Shown one piece after another: positions 27,413-40,494 of a stretch of DNA of 64,000 nucleotides. Both the position numbers and the translations under genes were made by a program. The stretch comes from Micromonospora aurantiaca ATCC 27029. Its GTDB lineage: Bacteria > Actinomycetota > Actinomycetes > Mycobacteriales > Micromonosporaceae. Every line of letters starts with the position of its first letter. The first letter of the stretch is position 1. The DNA lies in assembly GCF_000145235.1 (NCBI RefSeq), contig NC_014391.1:1-64000 (forward strand), given 5' to 3'. Under the pieces are notes generated by a model. The model was given only the letters and a program-made list of their open reading frames with translations. It was not told the origin of the DNA and did no database searches.

Positions 27413-27557
27413 TGCCATCCCGCCAGCCACCGACCCAGGCAAGCCGAGCAGACCAGGGTCAGGGTGACAAGGTCGTACGTCCGGTAGGGCGCTCCACCTT
27501 GTCACCCTGACCCTGGTCTGCTCCACGATGTGTGGGTCGGCGGCAGACGGGATGGCA
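27413..27557. repeat. 145-bp imperfect palindrome beside darG
   Basis: Inner arms 27446-27473 and 27496-27523 are perfect 28-base complements around a 22-base loop. Outer arms 27413-27436 and 27534-27557 match at 21 of 24 positions, separated from the inner ones by about 10-base internal loops. It ends 27 bp from the darG stop. It may be a miniature inverted-repeat element or a very large terminator; no target-site duplication is obvious. Confidence 0.8.
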
Positions 27558-27584
27558 AGCTTCGGTAGTGGCTGTGAGGCTGCG

Positions 27585-28739
27585 CTACACGCCTACCAAC
27601 TCGTTCGCAGCGTCTGCAATCGAATCATCCGGCTCGACCTCAATCCAGCGTTGGATGGCCAATTGTACGACCGCCTGCTCAACATCTTCCCGACGGATTG
27701 GAGGCTGACGACGCACCTTCCACTTCAGGACTGCATCCACCACCTCCTCAGCTGTGGGAGTCCGCCCAAGCTTATTCCGTAAAGCATCTGCTGCGTAATG
27801 GACCGAGGCGGCTACTTCGGCCCGGCTAGGGTTGAACCGCGATATAAGGTCCACCACACGCGATATGCGGTCTTCCCATCCGTCCAGTTCACCTATAGCC
27901 GATGCTCGTGCATCGGTAAAGGTCGGGCCCACCTTCACCTCGAAGGCCCGCCCATTCTGCTGCTCTTTCACTAGGCCGTTGTTCTGGAGCCTTCCAACAA
28001 CTCTCTTCAAGTCGGCGGCGTACGGGCCGTAGCTAGCAGCTTGGTAATCTAGGCCGGTAGGTAGGCCGGCTGCAGTGGCGAAGTAAGCCAGTTTTTGGAA
28101 CATGATCCGACCAACAGGCCAGTGGAACGGCTCTTGCTCGATCCGATGCAGGATTTCGACAAGGGCAATCGTTGCAGGATCCACATATCGGGCCTCATGT
28201 GCCGACGCCACTCCACTTGGAGGTGACGCCTGCGGGTTGAATAGAGCGAGTTGCGCCTGATCGGGTTCGACATCGTGGGGGACGTAGAGTTCAACCGGGA
28301 TGCCAAACGTGCTCAAGTGGCGGTACAGGGTTGGACCCACAACTGACCATTCGAGCTGACCATTTCCGCAGCCTAGCGGTGGGACAGCAATCGAGCGCAC
28401 GCCCCACTTGGATAGATTGCTGCGCAGGTGCTCAAGGCCATGTTCGATGTCCTCTAGCCTGCTTACAGATCGCCAGTGCTGCTTGGTGGGGAAGTTGATA
28501 ATCAACTTCTCTTCGTCTTGATATGCGTACGGCTTCCCAAGTTGCACGAGGCCCTGATCGCATCGTCTGACGTAGTCCCGGAACATGTTGGGGTAACGCT
28601 TCTTGAACGCGAGCGCTATGCCCTTTCCCATGATGCCCACGCAGTTTACGGTGTTGACTAGGGCGTGAGCTTTAGAGTTCAGGAGATCCCCCCGCTTCAA
28701 CTGAACGAGGTCTCCGTCCTTGCTAGGCAAAGAAGACAT
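27585..28739 (-). CDS. darG: DarG antitoxin: DNA ADP-ribosylglycohydrolase with C-terminal toxin-binding region
   Basis: Removes ADP-ribose from DNA and neutralises DarT. In this 384-residue protein residues 8-160 are a macrodomain with the signature NTVNCVGIMGKGIALAFK (29-46). The segment INFPTKQHWR includes Lys86, corresponding to the catalytic lysine of DarG, and PPLGCGNGQLEW closes the site. The C-terminal region (about 190-384) contains a helical domain (FQKLAYFATAAGLPTG, ASYGPYAADL) like the DarG toxin-binding part. ATG 28739 lies inside the last codons of darT (17-bp overlap) with ribosome site GGGGAGGTG. Confidence 0.92.
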   Translation of the reverse strand: MSSLPSKDGDLVQLKRGDLLNSKAHALVNTVNCVGIMGKGIALAFKKRYPNMFRDYVRRCDQGLVQLGKPYAYQDEEKLIINFPTKQHWRSVSRLEDIEHGLEHLRSNLSKWGVRSIAVPPLGCGNGQLEWSVVGPTLYRHLSTFGIPVELYVPHDVEPDQAQLALFNPQASPPSGVASAHEARYVDPATIALVEILHRIEQEPFHWPVGRIMFQKLAYFATAAGLPTGLDYQAASYGPYAADLKRVVGRLQNNGLVKEQQNGRAFEVKVGPTFTDARASAIGELDGWEDRISRVVDLISRFNPSRAEVAASVHYAADALRNKLGRTPTAEEVVDAVLKWKVRRQPPIRREDVEQAVVQLAIQRWIEVEPDDSIADAANELVGV

Positions 28740-29307
28740 TGGCGAACACCTCCCCTCGCAGGCCAGCCGCATGGCACGAAATCACATGTGACTGTCGAAT
28801 CACTTTTGCCTTGTCGATATAGCTTGGGTCTACACAGTTTGGAACTAGCACCTCCGCGCACCGAGCTCGCTTACGCTCGATGTAGTCCCACCTGTCGCTA
28901 CTAGTCCAAGAGTGTGCATATACCAGCCCTTCATCTAGTATAGCAATTCCCCCCGGGGATGCAGCAAACCGGGTACCATCAGATGCTGCGTTTCCGTCAG
29001 TGATCACTACCCCTGGTAGATCCAGGATCGACGGATTTACACAAACGACGGCCAGCGGCGTCCCGTTGCCCTTTATCCGATACATCATCGGATTTCGAGC
29101 GTCGAAGTACAGGTTGGCATAATCGTGAAGTTGCATCCCGCCTGGGACTCTCTTCTGCCGTCTGCGCGATTGCACGTCCTCGTCCGCTACTGAGAGGTGT
29201 GGGAGACGTCGTGCTGCGTTGTGACTCAGGATGCCATGCCGCAACACCGACTCTAGGTTGGAGATCGGTGTAATGAAGTGAAGCTCCTGTACCCGGCCTC
29301 TCTCCAT
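28723..29307 (-). CDS. darT: DarT toxin: DNA ADP-ribosyltransferase
   Basis: Attaches ADP-ribose to single-stranded DNA, blocking replication; the pair acts as toxin-antitoxin and in phage defence. The 194-residue protein has the NAD-binding start LHFITPISNLESVLRHGIL, the ARTT-loop segment with LHDYANLYFDARNPMMYR (60-77) and the catalytic Glu152 in CAEVLVPN, matching DarT. The ATG at 29307 was chosen because it places the HFIT motif at residue 10; the frame stays open further upstream, and the ribosome site is weak, as expected for a toxin. It is transcribed before darG. Confidence 0.9.
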   Translation of the reverse strand: MERGRVQELHFITPISNLESVLRHGILSHNAARRLPHLSVADEDVQSRRRQKRVPGGMQLHDYANLYFDARNPMMYRIKGNGTPLAVVCVNPSILDLPGVVITDGNAASDGTRFAASPGGIAILDEGLVYAHSWTSSDRWDYIERKRARCAEVLVPNCVDPSYIDKAKVIRQSHVISCHAAGLRGEVFANVFFA

Positions 29308-29661
29308 CCCATCACTCCGTTTCGCGTCCGTAGGCAGGTTCGAGGGATCGTGCCACGCGGGTGTGACAACTTGCCGAACACCTGTACTAGCGCCCCGCGT
29401 CGGGGGGAGCAGGCGGCGGGTACGGCAGGTTGTCGCCCGGGTTGATGGTCGATCAGAACACGGACTGCCACCGGGCACAACGGTCAGATGGAGGGTGTAG
29501 CGACGGGTCTGCGAGGAGCCGGCGGAGCTACGGATCAGAAGGTGGCTGTACAGCCATCCGTACAGCCAAGCCGGCCGACGGAGCCAGCCAAGGGCCGACG
29601 GCAGGCGACAGAGCGAGCAGGTCAGGGGCAGTCACCGACGCTGGCCGACAGCAGGCTTGAT
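29308..29661. other. right-end spacer of the element
   Basis: The stretch between darT and attR has no believable gene. It should hold the darT-darG promoter, which I could not place, and it contains the paired GTACAGCCA arm site at 29548-29571. Confidence 0.5.
29548..29571. repeat. paired GTACAGCCA arm-type site near attR
   Basis: Two direct GTACAGCCA copies 12 bases apart followed by agc, matching 22 of 24 bases of the site at 16162-16185 and in the same orientation. It lies 90 bp inside attR. Confidence 0.6.
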
Positions 29662-29707
29662 CTTTGCAAGGCAGGGGTTAGGGGTTCGAGTCCCCTGGGC
29701 TCCACCA
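29662..29707 (+). repeat. attR core repeat (tRNA-Ala 3' fragment)
   Basis: A perfect 46-base copy of the tRNA-Ala 3' half, from the anticodon loop to CCA. It lacks the 5' half and is not a functional tRNA gene. It marks the right end of the element. Confidence 0.95.
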
Positions 29708-29709
29708 CA

Positions 29710-29895
29710 TCATTTCGCCGGATCATCAGCGGCTGTCGATGCTGCTGTGTCGCGTGCCGCCTCGGCAGTCGGCTTCCATCGATCAACGAAAGCCTCGGCG
29801 AACCGATCATGATCTGATCGGCGTTGTACCCGGCCGACCTTCCGGCTGCGGTGTTGGAGCACGTGATGCCCTAGCTCGTGCAGCAGTACGTCAAG
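29710..29895 (-). pseudogene. remnant of a zinc metallopeptidase
   Basis: The minus strand encodes about 61 residues with VLLHELGHHVLQHRSRK and, further on, RFAEAFVDRW, an HExxH motif followed by a plausible glutamate ligand. The upstream part of the frame is nonsense, so only a C-terminal domain remains. Opposite, the plus strand ends a short frame at 29955 with FKFMSYLMDTDSVRRQLAG, which also looks like a coding tail. The region just outside attR appears to be decayed chromosomal or former mobile DNA. Confidence 0.4.
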
Positions 29896-29959
29896 TTCAA
29901 GTTCATGTCGTACCTGATGGACACCGACTCGGTGCGGCGCCAGCTCGCCGGCTGATCCG

Positions 29960-30991
29960 TCACCCCGGACGGCGCGTCGCCACACCGCCGCCGGCCCTCG
30001 CTCGTCGAGGCCGGCGGCGGTTCCGCATGTCGGCGTCACGGTCCCTGAGCGCCGCAGTCGACGACGGCGCCGGTCCGGGTTCGCCGAGCATCAGCGTGAC
30101 CACCGCGGCGAGCAGCACGATCGACCCGAGAACGGCGGTCACTGTGAGCCGTTCGTCGAGCAGGAGCACCGCGATGAGCGCCGCCGTCACCGGCTCCACG
30201 AGCGCGATGACCGACGCGGTGGTCGCCCGGACCGAGGCCAGCCCGGCGAAGAACAGGGTGTACGCCACGGCGGTGGGCCCCACGGCGAGGAAGGCGAGCA
30301 GGCCCACTGTCTGACGGATGTCACCGGCTGTGGGCAGGATCCCTTCGAGCAGGGCCAGGGGAAGCAGGCAGATCATTCCGACGGCGAATCCGTCCAGTAG
30401 CGGAGTGTGCCCGCCGCCGTCTCGGCCGAGCTTCCGGTTGAGCAGGGTGACGGCTGCGTACCCGGCCGCGGACAGCAGCGCGCAGGCCAACCCCAGCAGC
30501 GGCGCCGGGGCGCTGCCGGCGCTACCACCGCCCAGCAGCAGGACCAGGCCGACGAGTGCTGTCACGACTGTGACTCCGCCGGATCGGCCGAGTCGCTCGC
30601 CGAGGGCCAGGCGTGAACCGAGGGCGATGAGGACCGGCCCGGCGCCCAGGGTGACCATGGTGGCGACGGCCAGACCGGCGTACCCCACTGCGGCGAAGTA
30701 CGCCGTCTGGTAGACGGCGAGCCCTACGCCTGTCGTCACGACCTGCCGCCACCTGTGGCGCGGCCGGGTGCTGACGACCCGGATACGCGAGGATGGTCGC
30801 CGACGTGTCAGGTGTCCGGCGGCGAGCAGCAGGACGCCGCCCGCGAACCGCCAGAAGGAGACGGCGACGGGGCCCAACCCGCTGGTGTCGTAGAGGACGG
30901 CCGCCGCGGCGCCGCCGGTGCCCCAGGCGATCGCCGCCAGGAGGATGTACAGGGTTCCTCGCCCCACGGTCGGGGGCAGATTTCTGCGCAC
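29960..30991 (-). CDS. EamA-family drug/metabolite exporter
   Basis: A 343-residue integral membrane protein with ten predicted helices arranged as two EamA repeats. The first runs from [20 protein letters not shown] to about residue 155. The second starts near 165 and contains [15 protein letters not shown] and [20 protein letters not shown], typical of the DMT superfamily. The C-terminal 40 residues are a basic tail. The substrate cannot be read from sequence. It stands alone, with the next gene on the same strand 120 bp upstream. Confidence 0.9.
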   Translation of the reverse strand: MRRNLPPTVGRGTLYILLAAIAWGTGGAAAAVLYDTSGLGPVAVSFWRFAGGVLLLAAGHLTRRRPSSRIRVVSTRPRHRWRQVVTTGVGLAVYQTAYFAAVGYAGLAVATMVTLGAGPVLIALGSRLALGERLGRSGGVTVVTALVGLVLLLGGGSAGSAPAPLLGLACALLSAAGYAAVTLLNRKLGRDGGGHTPLLDGFAVGMICLLPLALLEGILPTAGDIRQTVGLLAFLAVGPTAVAYTLFFAGLASVRATTASVIALVEPVTAALIAVLLLDERLTVTAVLGSIVLLAAVVTLMLGEPGPAPSSTAALRDRDADMRNRRRPRRARAGGGVATRRPG

Positions 30992-31113
30992 GGGATTCTC
31001 CGTTGTCGTCGCCGCCCGGGCACCGCGAACGCACCCGGGCTCTGGATCGAAAGCCGGGTTCGGTGAACGGCGTCGTTACCGGGTGACCGGTGGCGGCGAG
31101 ACAACGCGGAACG

Positions 31114-31680
31114 TCATGTCCGCACCCTAGCGGCGCGCAGACGATCGACCGCCTGCTTTATCGCGGCCACCCGCGTCGTGAGCGGCCCCGCGGGCACCTC
31201 GACGAGGTCGAATCCCGCGTCGCGGTACGTCAGTTCGTGGACGCGCTCGAAGACGAGCGACTCCTCGAAGCTGATCCGGCGGGCGGCGGTCGCCTCGACG
31301 AAGCCCTGATTCCGTACGAAGAAGACGGTCCGCTCGTAGTGGCGGCGTTCCGTCGTCAGGCGCTCGACCTCGTCCAGCAGGGCGGACGGCGGCGTCGACC
31401 CCAGGTGGCGGCACAGCGCGAGCGTGCAGACAGGTGAGCGGTCGTGGAAGACGATCTCCCCGGCGCGCGCTTCGGCTCGGCGCCGACGCCTGCGCTGGAG
31501 AGCCAGCACCCGCTCGGCGAAGTCCGGCTCGCGCCACGGTTCGGGCCGGCCGAGCGCCTGGTGCAGCGCGATCACGTCGGTCGCCGCCTCCTCCACGACG
31601 GGGTGGCCGTCGACCTCCAGGTGGCGCAGGATCGCGGTCTTACCGGAGCCGGGAGCGCCGGTGAGGATGAATCCGGGCAT
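31114..31680 (-). CDS. AAA_28-type ATPase / kinase-like protein
   Basis: A 188-residue P-loop protein: MPGFILTGAPGSGKTAILRH has Walker A at residues 8-15, followed by VVEEAATDVI near 28 and VFHDRSPVCTLAL near 76. This layout matches the AAA_28 group, often annotated as ATPase or predicted NTP-dependent kinase. The start at 31680 begins directly with the P-loop strand; the frame extends further but overlaps the divergent ArsR gene. The substrate is unknown. Confidence 0.82.
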   Translation of the reverse strand: MPGFILTGAPGSGKTAILRHLEVDGHPVVEEAATDVIALHQALGRPEPWREPDFAERVLALQRRRRRRAEARAGEIVFHDRSPVCTLALCRHLGSTPPSALLDEVERLTTERRHYERTVFFVRNQGFVEATAARRISFEESLVFERVHELTYRDAGFDLVEVPAGPLTTRVAAIKQAVDRLRAARVRT

Positions 31681-31706
31681 GACGTCCTCCGTTGGCAGAC
31701 AGCCTC

Positions 31707-31736
31707 TTGATAGGCAAGCTGACACTTGCATATGGT
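31707..31736 (+). promoter_or_regulatory. promoter of the ArsR-VOC operon
   Basis: TTGATA (31707-31712) and TATGGT (31731-31736) are 18 bp apart. Transcription would start about 7 bases later, at or next to the GTG at 31744, so the message is probably leaderless. Confidence 0.5.
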
Positions 31737-31743
31737 GGGTGAC

Positions 31744-32033
31744 GTGGGCGATCTGTACCAGGCGCTGGCCGATCCCACCCGCCGCCTGATCCTCGACGAG
31801 CTGACCGAGCGCGACGGTCAGACCCTGTTCGAGATCTGCGGCCGGCTGGCCACCAAGCACCAGGTCGGCTCGTCCCGGCAGGCGATCTCCCAGCACCTCG
31901 ACGTCCTGGAGGCCGCCGGCCTGATCGTCACGCGGCGGCAGGGTCGCTACAAGTTCCACCACCTCGACACCCGGCCGCTGCGGTCCATCACCGAGCGATG
32001 GCTCAGGTCCGACGCACCCACCCAGGAGAACCC

Positions 32034-32037
<4 letters not shown>
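31744..32037 (+). CDS. ArsR-family transcriptional regulator
   Basis: A small winged-helix repressor of 97 residues, beginning VGDLYQALADPTRRLILDEL with the recognition segment SSRQAISQHLDVLEAAGLIVTRRQGRYKFHHLD. No metal-binding cysteine motif of the ELCVC type is present, so it is the SdpR/YczG-like kind often paired with enzymes. Starts at 31726 (TTG) or 31732 (ATG) lie within the predicted promoter; GTG 31744 fits a leaderless message. The stop overlaps the following glyoxalase-fold gene (ATGA). Confidence 0.85.
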
Positions 32038-32420
<383 letters not shown>

Positions 32421-32430
32421 CGGGTCGACA

Positions 32431-32979
32431 GTGGCCGGACCGTGGCGTAGCCCGGCGCTGGCGGCCGCGGTGGCGCGCCTGGAGGACGAGATCCGGGACG
32501 CCTGGGCGCGGCTGCGCGGTGAGCTGGACGTGGCGCCGGGCTCGCCCGAGGAGAGCGAGCTGGCCTGGCTCGTCATCGACGACCCCGGGGCGTACGACTG
32601 GCGGACCGTGGACGGCGCGGTGGACCGGCTGACCTGTCCCGACTGCGGGGCACGGCTGACCGCCGGACCGGCGACGTGTGAGACGTGCGAGTTCCGCCAC
32701 CGGATGCGGTTCGGCGCCCGGGAGCGGGACCGCCCGCACGTGCCGCCCGGCAACGAGCACGCGCTGCGCGTGGCCACGGCGGTGACCCGCAGCCGCCACC
32801 GCTACTCACCCCGGGCGCGGGTCGGCTACGAGCTGGTCCTGCCGGACCTGCTGGCCGGCGCCCTGCCCACGACTCCCCAGGCCCAGGCCGCCAAGGCACT
32901 CGTCAACACGTTGACCGACGACGAGTGCGACCGGGTCGTGAGCCTCGCCGAGGTCGTGGAGTTGGCGAGAGGTCGTTGA
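32431..32979 (+). CDS. zinc-ribbon hypothetical protein
   Basis: A 182-residue protein with a helical N-terminal part, a central four-Cys ribbon (CPDCGARL near 70 and CETCEFRHR near 85), and a C-terminal helical region ending ECDRVVSLAEVVELARGR. The GTG start lies 10 bp after the VOC gene, so it may be the third gene of that operon. I do not recognise the family. Confidence 0.7.
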   Translation: MAGPWRSPALAAAVARLEDEIRDAWARLRGELDVAPGSPEESELAWLVIDDPGAYDWRTVDGAVDRLTCPDCGARLTAGPATCETCEFRHRMRFGARERDRPHVPPGNEHALRVATAVTRSRHRYSPRARVGYELVLPDLLAGALPTTPQAQAAKALVNTLTDDECDRVVSLAEVVELARGR

Positions 32980-33021
32980 CTCCGCGCGGAACCGCTGGAC
33001 ACGATCGGTCACTCTGGCCGC

Positions 33022-33711
33022 ATGACGGTGTGGCGGCGCCCGTACTCGCTGGACCTGACCACCTCCGGCTTCATGGTCGTGGCGGTGCTGGCGGTCGGCT
33101 TCTTCGTGCTCCTCGTGTTCGAGGTCAGAAGCGGCAGGATGACGGGACGGGATGCGGTGTTCCTCGGCGTGTGGAACGCCGCCGGCCTCGCTGTCGCGGT
33201 CCGCCGCGCGATGCTCGGCGTCTGGGTGAGCCCTGTCGGCGTACGCTCGCGCTCGCTGCTCCGCACGACCACAGTGCCGTGGGCGTCGGTTGCGGAGATA
33301 CACAGCGGTACGGGTTCGATCGTGGGCCTGGACGTGGGACGCGACGCGATCGTCATCGAGCGGATCGACGGCGAGCCGGTGCAGACGCCGATCCAGTCCG
33401 GCGCCGTCGTCCGGCCGTTCCGCCTGGAGCTGACCCGGCTGGTCACCTGGCCGGAGCACTACGACGAGATCCTCGCGAACCTGCGGGAGTGCCATCGCAA
33501 CGCCCGGCCCCCGGAGCAGCGCGCGGCGGCGAGCCCGGCGCCGGATCCGGTCCGCACCGACCGTCCGGTCCCGCCGGGGCAGATCCGGCGGCCCGCTCCG
33601 AGCGCCACGCAGCGGCGCGACATCCATGCGCTGACCAGGCAGTACGAGCGTGGAGTGCTGACCGACGCCGAGTACGCGGCCGCGTTGGCGCGGCTGCGCG
33701 GTGACGAATAG
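33022..33711 (+). CDS. membrane protein with PH-like domain and SHOCT-type tail
   Basis: A 229-residue protein with two N-terminal membrane helices (about residues 13-35 and 45-60), a PH-like beta-rich domain (VSPVGVRSRSLLRTTTVPWA near 70) and a Pro-rich linker. The C-terminal helix RDIHALTRQYERGVLTDAEYAAALARL resembles SHOCT motifs. No enzymatic motif. It is separated from the previous gene by 42 bp. Function unknown; such proteins are often envelope-associated. Confidence 0.7.
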   Translation: MTVWRRPYSLDLTTSGFMVVAVLAVGFFVLLVFEVRSGRMTGRDAVFLGVWNAAGLAVAVRRAMLGVWVSPVGVRSRSLLRTTTVPWASVAEIHSGTGSIVGLDVGRDAIVIERIDGEPVQTPIQSGAVVRPFRLELTRLVTWPEHYDEILANLRECHRNARPPEQRAAASPAPDPVRTDRPVPPGQIRRPAPSATQRRDIHALTRQYERGVLTDAEYAAALARLRGDE

Positions 33712-33714
33712 GCG

Positions 33715-34305
33715 TCAGCCGAGCCGGTCGAGCAGCTCGCGGCTGCGGCTCACCACCAGCGCTGTGGCCTCGGCGTCGTACGAGGGCAGCGAACTGTCGG
33801 TGAACAGGTGCCGGTCGCCGGGGTAGACGTACAGCTCGCCGCGCTCGGGACCGACGATCGACACCAGCTCGCGCGCGGCGTCCACGTCGCCTTCGAGCCC
33901 GAAGAACGGGTCGCGCTCCATGCCGTGCACCTGCACCGCCACCCCGTCGGGCCAGGGGCCGATCGCCCACTCGCCGGTCACCGGCAGGCAGGCCTCGTAG
34001 AGCAGGGCGGCCCGGGCGCCGGCCCGGGTCTGGGCGAGCCGCTGGGCGATGGCGGCGCCCCAGGAGACGCCCGCGTAGACGAGGCCGGCGGGCAGGTCGG
34101 CGACGAGCGCGTCGGCGCGCCGGTCGAGGACGTCGCCGCCGATCCGCTTGATCAGCGCGGCGCCGTCGGAGATGGTGGCCGGCCGTTCGCCGTCGAAGAG
34201 GTCGGGGACGTGGACGGTGTGGCCACCGGACCGCAGGGAGCCGGCGAGCGCGCGGACGCCGTCCGTGAGCCCTTGAATGTGGTGGAAGAGCACGATCTCG
34301 GCCAT
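33715..34305 (-). CDS. dienelactone hydrolase-family alpha/beta hydrolase
   Basis: A 196-residue alpha/beta-hydrolase: VLFHHIQGLTDGVRALAGSL at the start, a nucleophile elbow GVSWGAAIA near 79 with Ser where classical dienelactone hydrolases have Cys, an acidic residue in HGMERDPF near 128, and His in GDRHLF near 165. The substrate is unknown. It is divergent from the ArsR-type regulator at 34371, with a 65-bp shared promoter region containing a GAGTTGTC direct repeat. The regulator probably controls it. Confidence 0.82.
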   Translation of the reverse strand: MAEIVLFHHIQGLTDGVRALAGSLRSGGHTVHVPDLFDGERPATISDGAALIKRIGGDVLDRRADALVADLPAGLVYAGVSWGAAIAQRLAQTRAGARAALLYEACLPVTGEWAIGPWPDGVAVQVHGMERDPFFGLEGDVDAARELVSIVGPERGELYVYPGDRHLFTDSSLPSYDAEATALVVSRSRELLDRLG

Positions 34306-34370
34306 CACTACACTCCTGAGTTGTCAGACCAGAGTTGTCGAACGAACCAGAATCTTAGAACGGTCGAGAA

Positions 34371-34961
34371 ATGTCGGTCAATGAGCGAATCCCGGACTAC
34401 GACCTCGACGACCTGCTCGTGGTCACCGCTCCGGAGCAGTTGCGTGCGCTCGCCGACCCGCTGCGGAGCACGCTGCTCGAACTGCTCCTGGAGCGCGCCG
34501 CCACTGTCAACGAGATGGCCCGCGCCGTCGACCGGCCGAAGAGCAGCGTGGCGTACCACGTGAACCAACTGGTCGACGCCGGTCTGCTGCGCGTGGTGCG
34601 GACCCGCCGGGTACGCGCCATCGAGGAGCGGTTCTACGGGCGGGTGGCCCGCACCTACTACGTCGGCGCGCTCAGCCGGGCCGAGGACAAGCAGGTGGTG
34701 TCCCGGATCAACGGGCTCGCCGAGGCGGCAGCCGAAGCGGCGGCCGCGCACGCCGCCGACGAGTTGCGGTGCACGCTCGTGCACGCGCGCATCCCGATCG
34801 AGGACGTCCGCGAGTTCTGGGCGGAGGTGCAGGCGCTGGCCCGGCGGTTCGCGCAGATCCCCCGCGCCGGGGACCAGGTGTACGGCTTCGCCGCCGGCCT
34901 CTACCCCACCGACGCGCCCACGCTCCCCGACACGGAACCCGCCACCGACCCACGCGACTGA
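34371..34961 (+). CDS. ArsR/helix-turn-helix_20-type regulator
   Basis: A 196-residue regulator. The winged helix covers residues 20-90 (LRALADPLRSTLLELLLERA, RPKSSVAYHVNQLVDAGLLRVVRTRRVRAIEERFY). The C-terminal half is helical and probably dimerises or binds a ligand. It is divergent from the hydrolase at 33715-34305, the usual arrangement for local repression. Confidence 0.83.
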   Translation: MSVNERIPDYDLDDLLVVTAPEQLRALADPLRSTLLELLLERAATVNEMARAVDRPKSSVAYHVNQLVDAGLLRVVRTRRVRAIEERFYGRVARTYYVGALSRAEDKQVVSRINGLAEAAAEAAAAHAADELRCTLVHARIPIEDVREFWAEVQALARRFAQIPRAGDQVYGFAAGLYPTDAPTLPDTEPATDPRD

Positions 34962-35026
34962 CGGCCCCACCACGCGACGGCAGGGTCTTGCCGGGACGGC
35001 GAACCGGGCAGGCTAGCGTCGGAAGC

Positions 35027-35994
35027 GTGAGCACCGGATCCCCGCGCGTCCTGCCGGCCGAGCGCGGCATCGACGAGGCAGCCGCCGTCCTGCGTGCCGG
35101 CGGGCTGGTCGCCTTTCCCACCGAGACGGTCTACGGGCTGGGCGCCAACGCGCTCGACGCCCGGGCCGCCGCGCGGATCTTCGAGGCGAAGGCGCGGCCC
35201 AGCTTCGACCCGCTGATCAGCCACCTGGCCGACGCCGCCGACCTGGCCGCGCTGGTGGGAGAGGTGCCCGCGGCGGTGGCCGAGCTGGCGAAGCGGTTCT
35301 GGCCCGGCCCGCTCACCCTGATCGTGGACCGTCCGGAGATCATCCCGCCGATCGTCACCTCCGGTCTGGACACCATGGCGGTACGCGTACCGGACGAGCC
35401 GTCGGCGCGGGCACTGATCGCCGCCGCCGGAGTGCCGGTGGCGGCGCCGAGCGCGAACCGGTTCGGCCAGCTCAGCCCCACCCGGGCCGAGCACGTGGTG
35501 GCCGGGCTGGGCGGCGCGGTGGACGTGGTGCTCGACGGCGGGCCCACCCGGTGCGGCATCGAGTCGACGATCGTGGACGCGCGCGGTGAGCGGCCGGTGG
35601 TGCTGCGGCTGGGCGCGCTGCCGGTCGAGGCACTCGTCGAGGCGGTCGGCCCGGTCGAGGTGCGCCAGGGCAGCTCCGGCCAGCCGGTCGCGCCCGGGAC
35701 GCTCGCCGCGCACTACGCCCCGCGTACCCCGTTGCGGTTGGGCGCGGCGGCCGAGCCCGGCGGCGGCCGGCGGGGCTTCCTGGCCTTCCGGGAGCCACCG
35801 GCGGACAGCGACTGGGCGGCGGTGGAGGTCCTGTCGCCCGACGGCGACGTGACGGCGGCGGCGGCGCGCCTGTTCGACGCGCTGCACCGGCTCGACGCGG
35901 CCGGGGTGACCGAGATCGTCGCCGAGCCGGTGCCGGAGACCGGCGTGGGCCGAGCGATAAACGACCGGCTGCGCCGGGCCGCCGCCACCTGGCG

Positions 35995-35998
<4 letters not shown>
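35027..35998 (+). CDS. threonylcarbamoyl-AMP synthase, Sua5/YrdC type
   Basis: Makes threonylcarbamoyl-AMP from threonine, bicarbonate and ATP, the first step of t6A37 modification of tRNAs reading ANN codons. The 323-residue protein has the YrdC domain (GLVAFPTETVYGLGANALD near 25, KRFWPGPLTLI near 90, RVPDEP near 118, APSANRFGQLSPT near 140) followed by the extra Sua5 domain (about 230-323), so it is the long form. GTG start at 35027. It ends in a 4-bp convergent overlap with the ATPase gene. Confidence 0.92.

Positions 35999-40490
<4,492 letters not shown>

Positions 40491-40494
<4 letters not shown>

Larger units (their letters stand above)
16087..29707. mobile_element. pSAM2-type actinomycete integrative and conjugative element
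   Basis: The 13.6-kb segment is bounded by a perfect 46-bp direct repeat derived from the tRNA-Ala 3' end. It encodes all modules of an AICE: tyrosine integrase and excisionase next to attL, a RepSA-like initiator, a single FtsK-like transfer ATPase with small membrane (Spd-like) proteins, and a GntR repressor with operators. The right third carries non-coding structured DNA and darTG cargo. The cargo genes and the spacer at 26600-26800 are visibly richer in A+T than the chromosome. Nothing essential appears truncated, so the element may still be mobile; this is inference. Confidence 0.93.

Noticed and set aside
27131-27526. Two opposed short frames sharing the peptide EQTRVRVTR
   Set aside because: The shared peptide is a by-product of the perfect palindrome read on both strands; the rest is low complexity.
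29662-29707. A second tRNA-Ala gene
   Set aside because: Only the 3' half from the anticodon loop onwards is present; it is the att repeat.
29896-30039. N-terminal part of the HELGHH frame
   Set aside because: It overlaps the end of the EamA gene in another frame and has no protein-like composition; only 29710-29895 resembles a peptidase.
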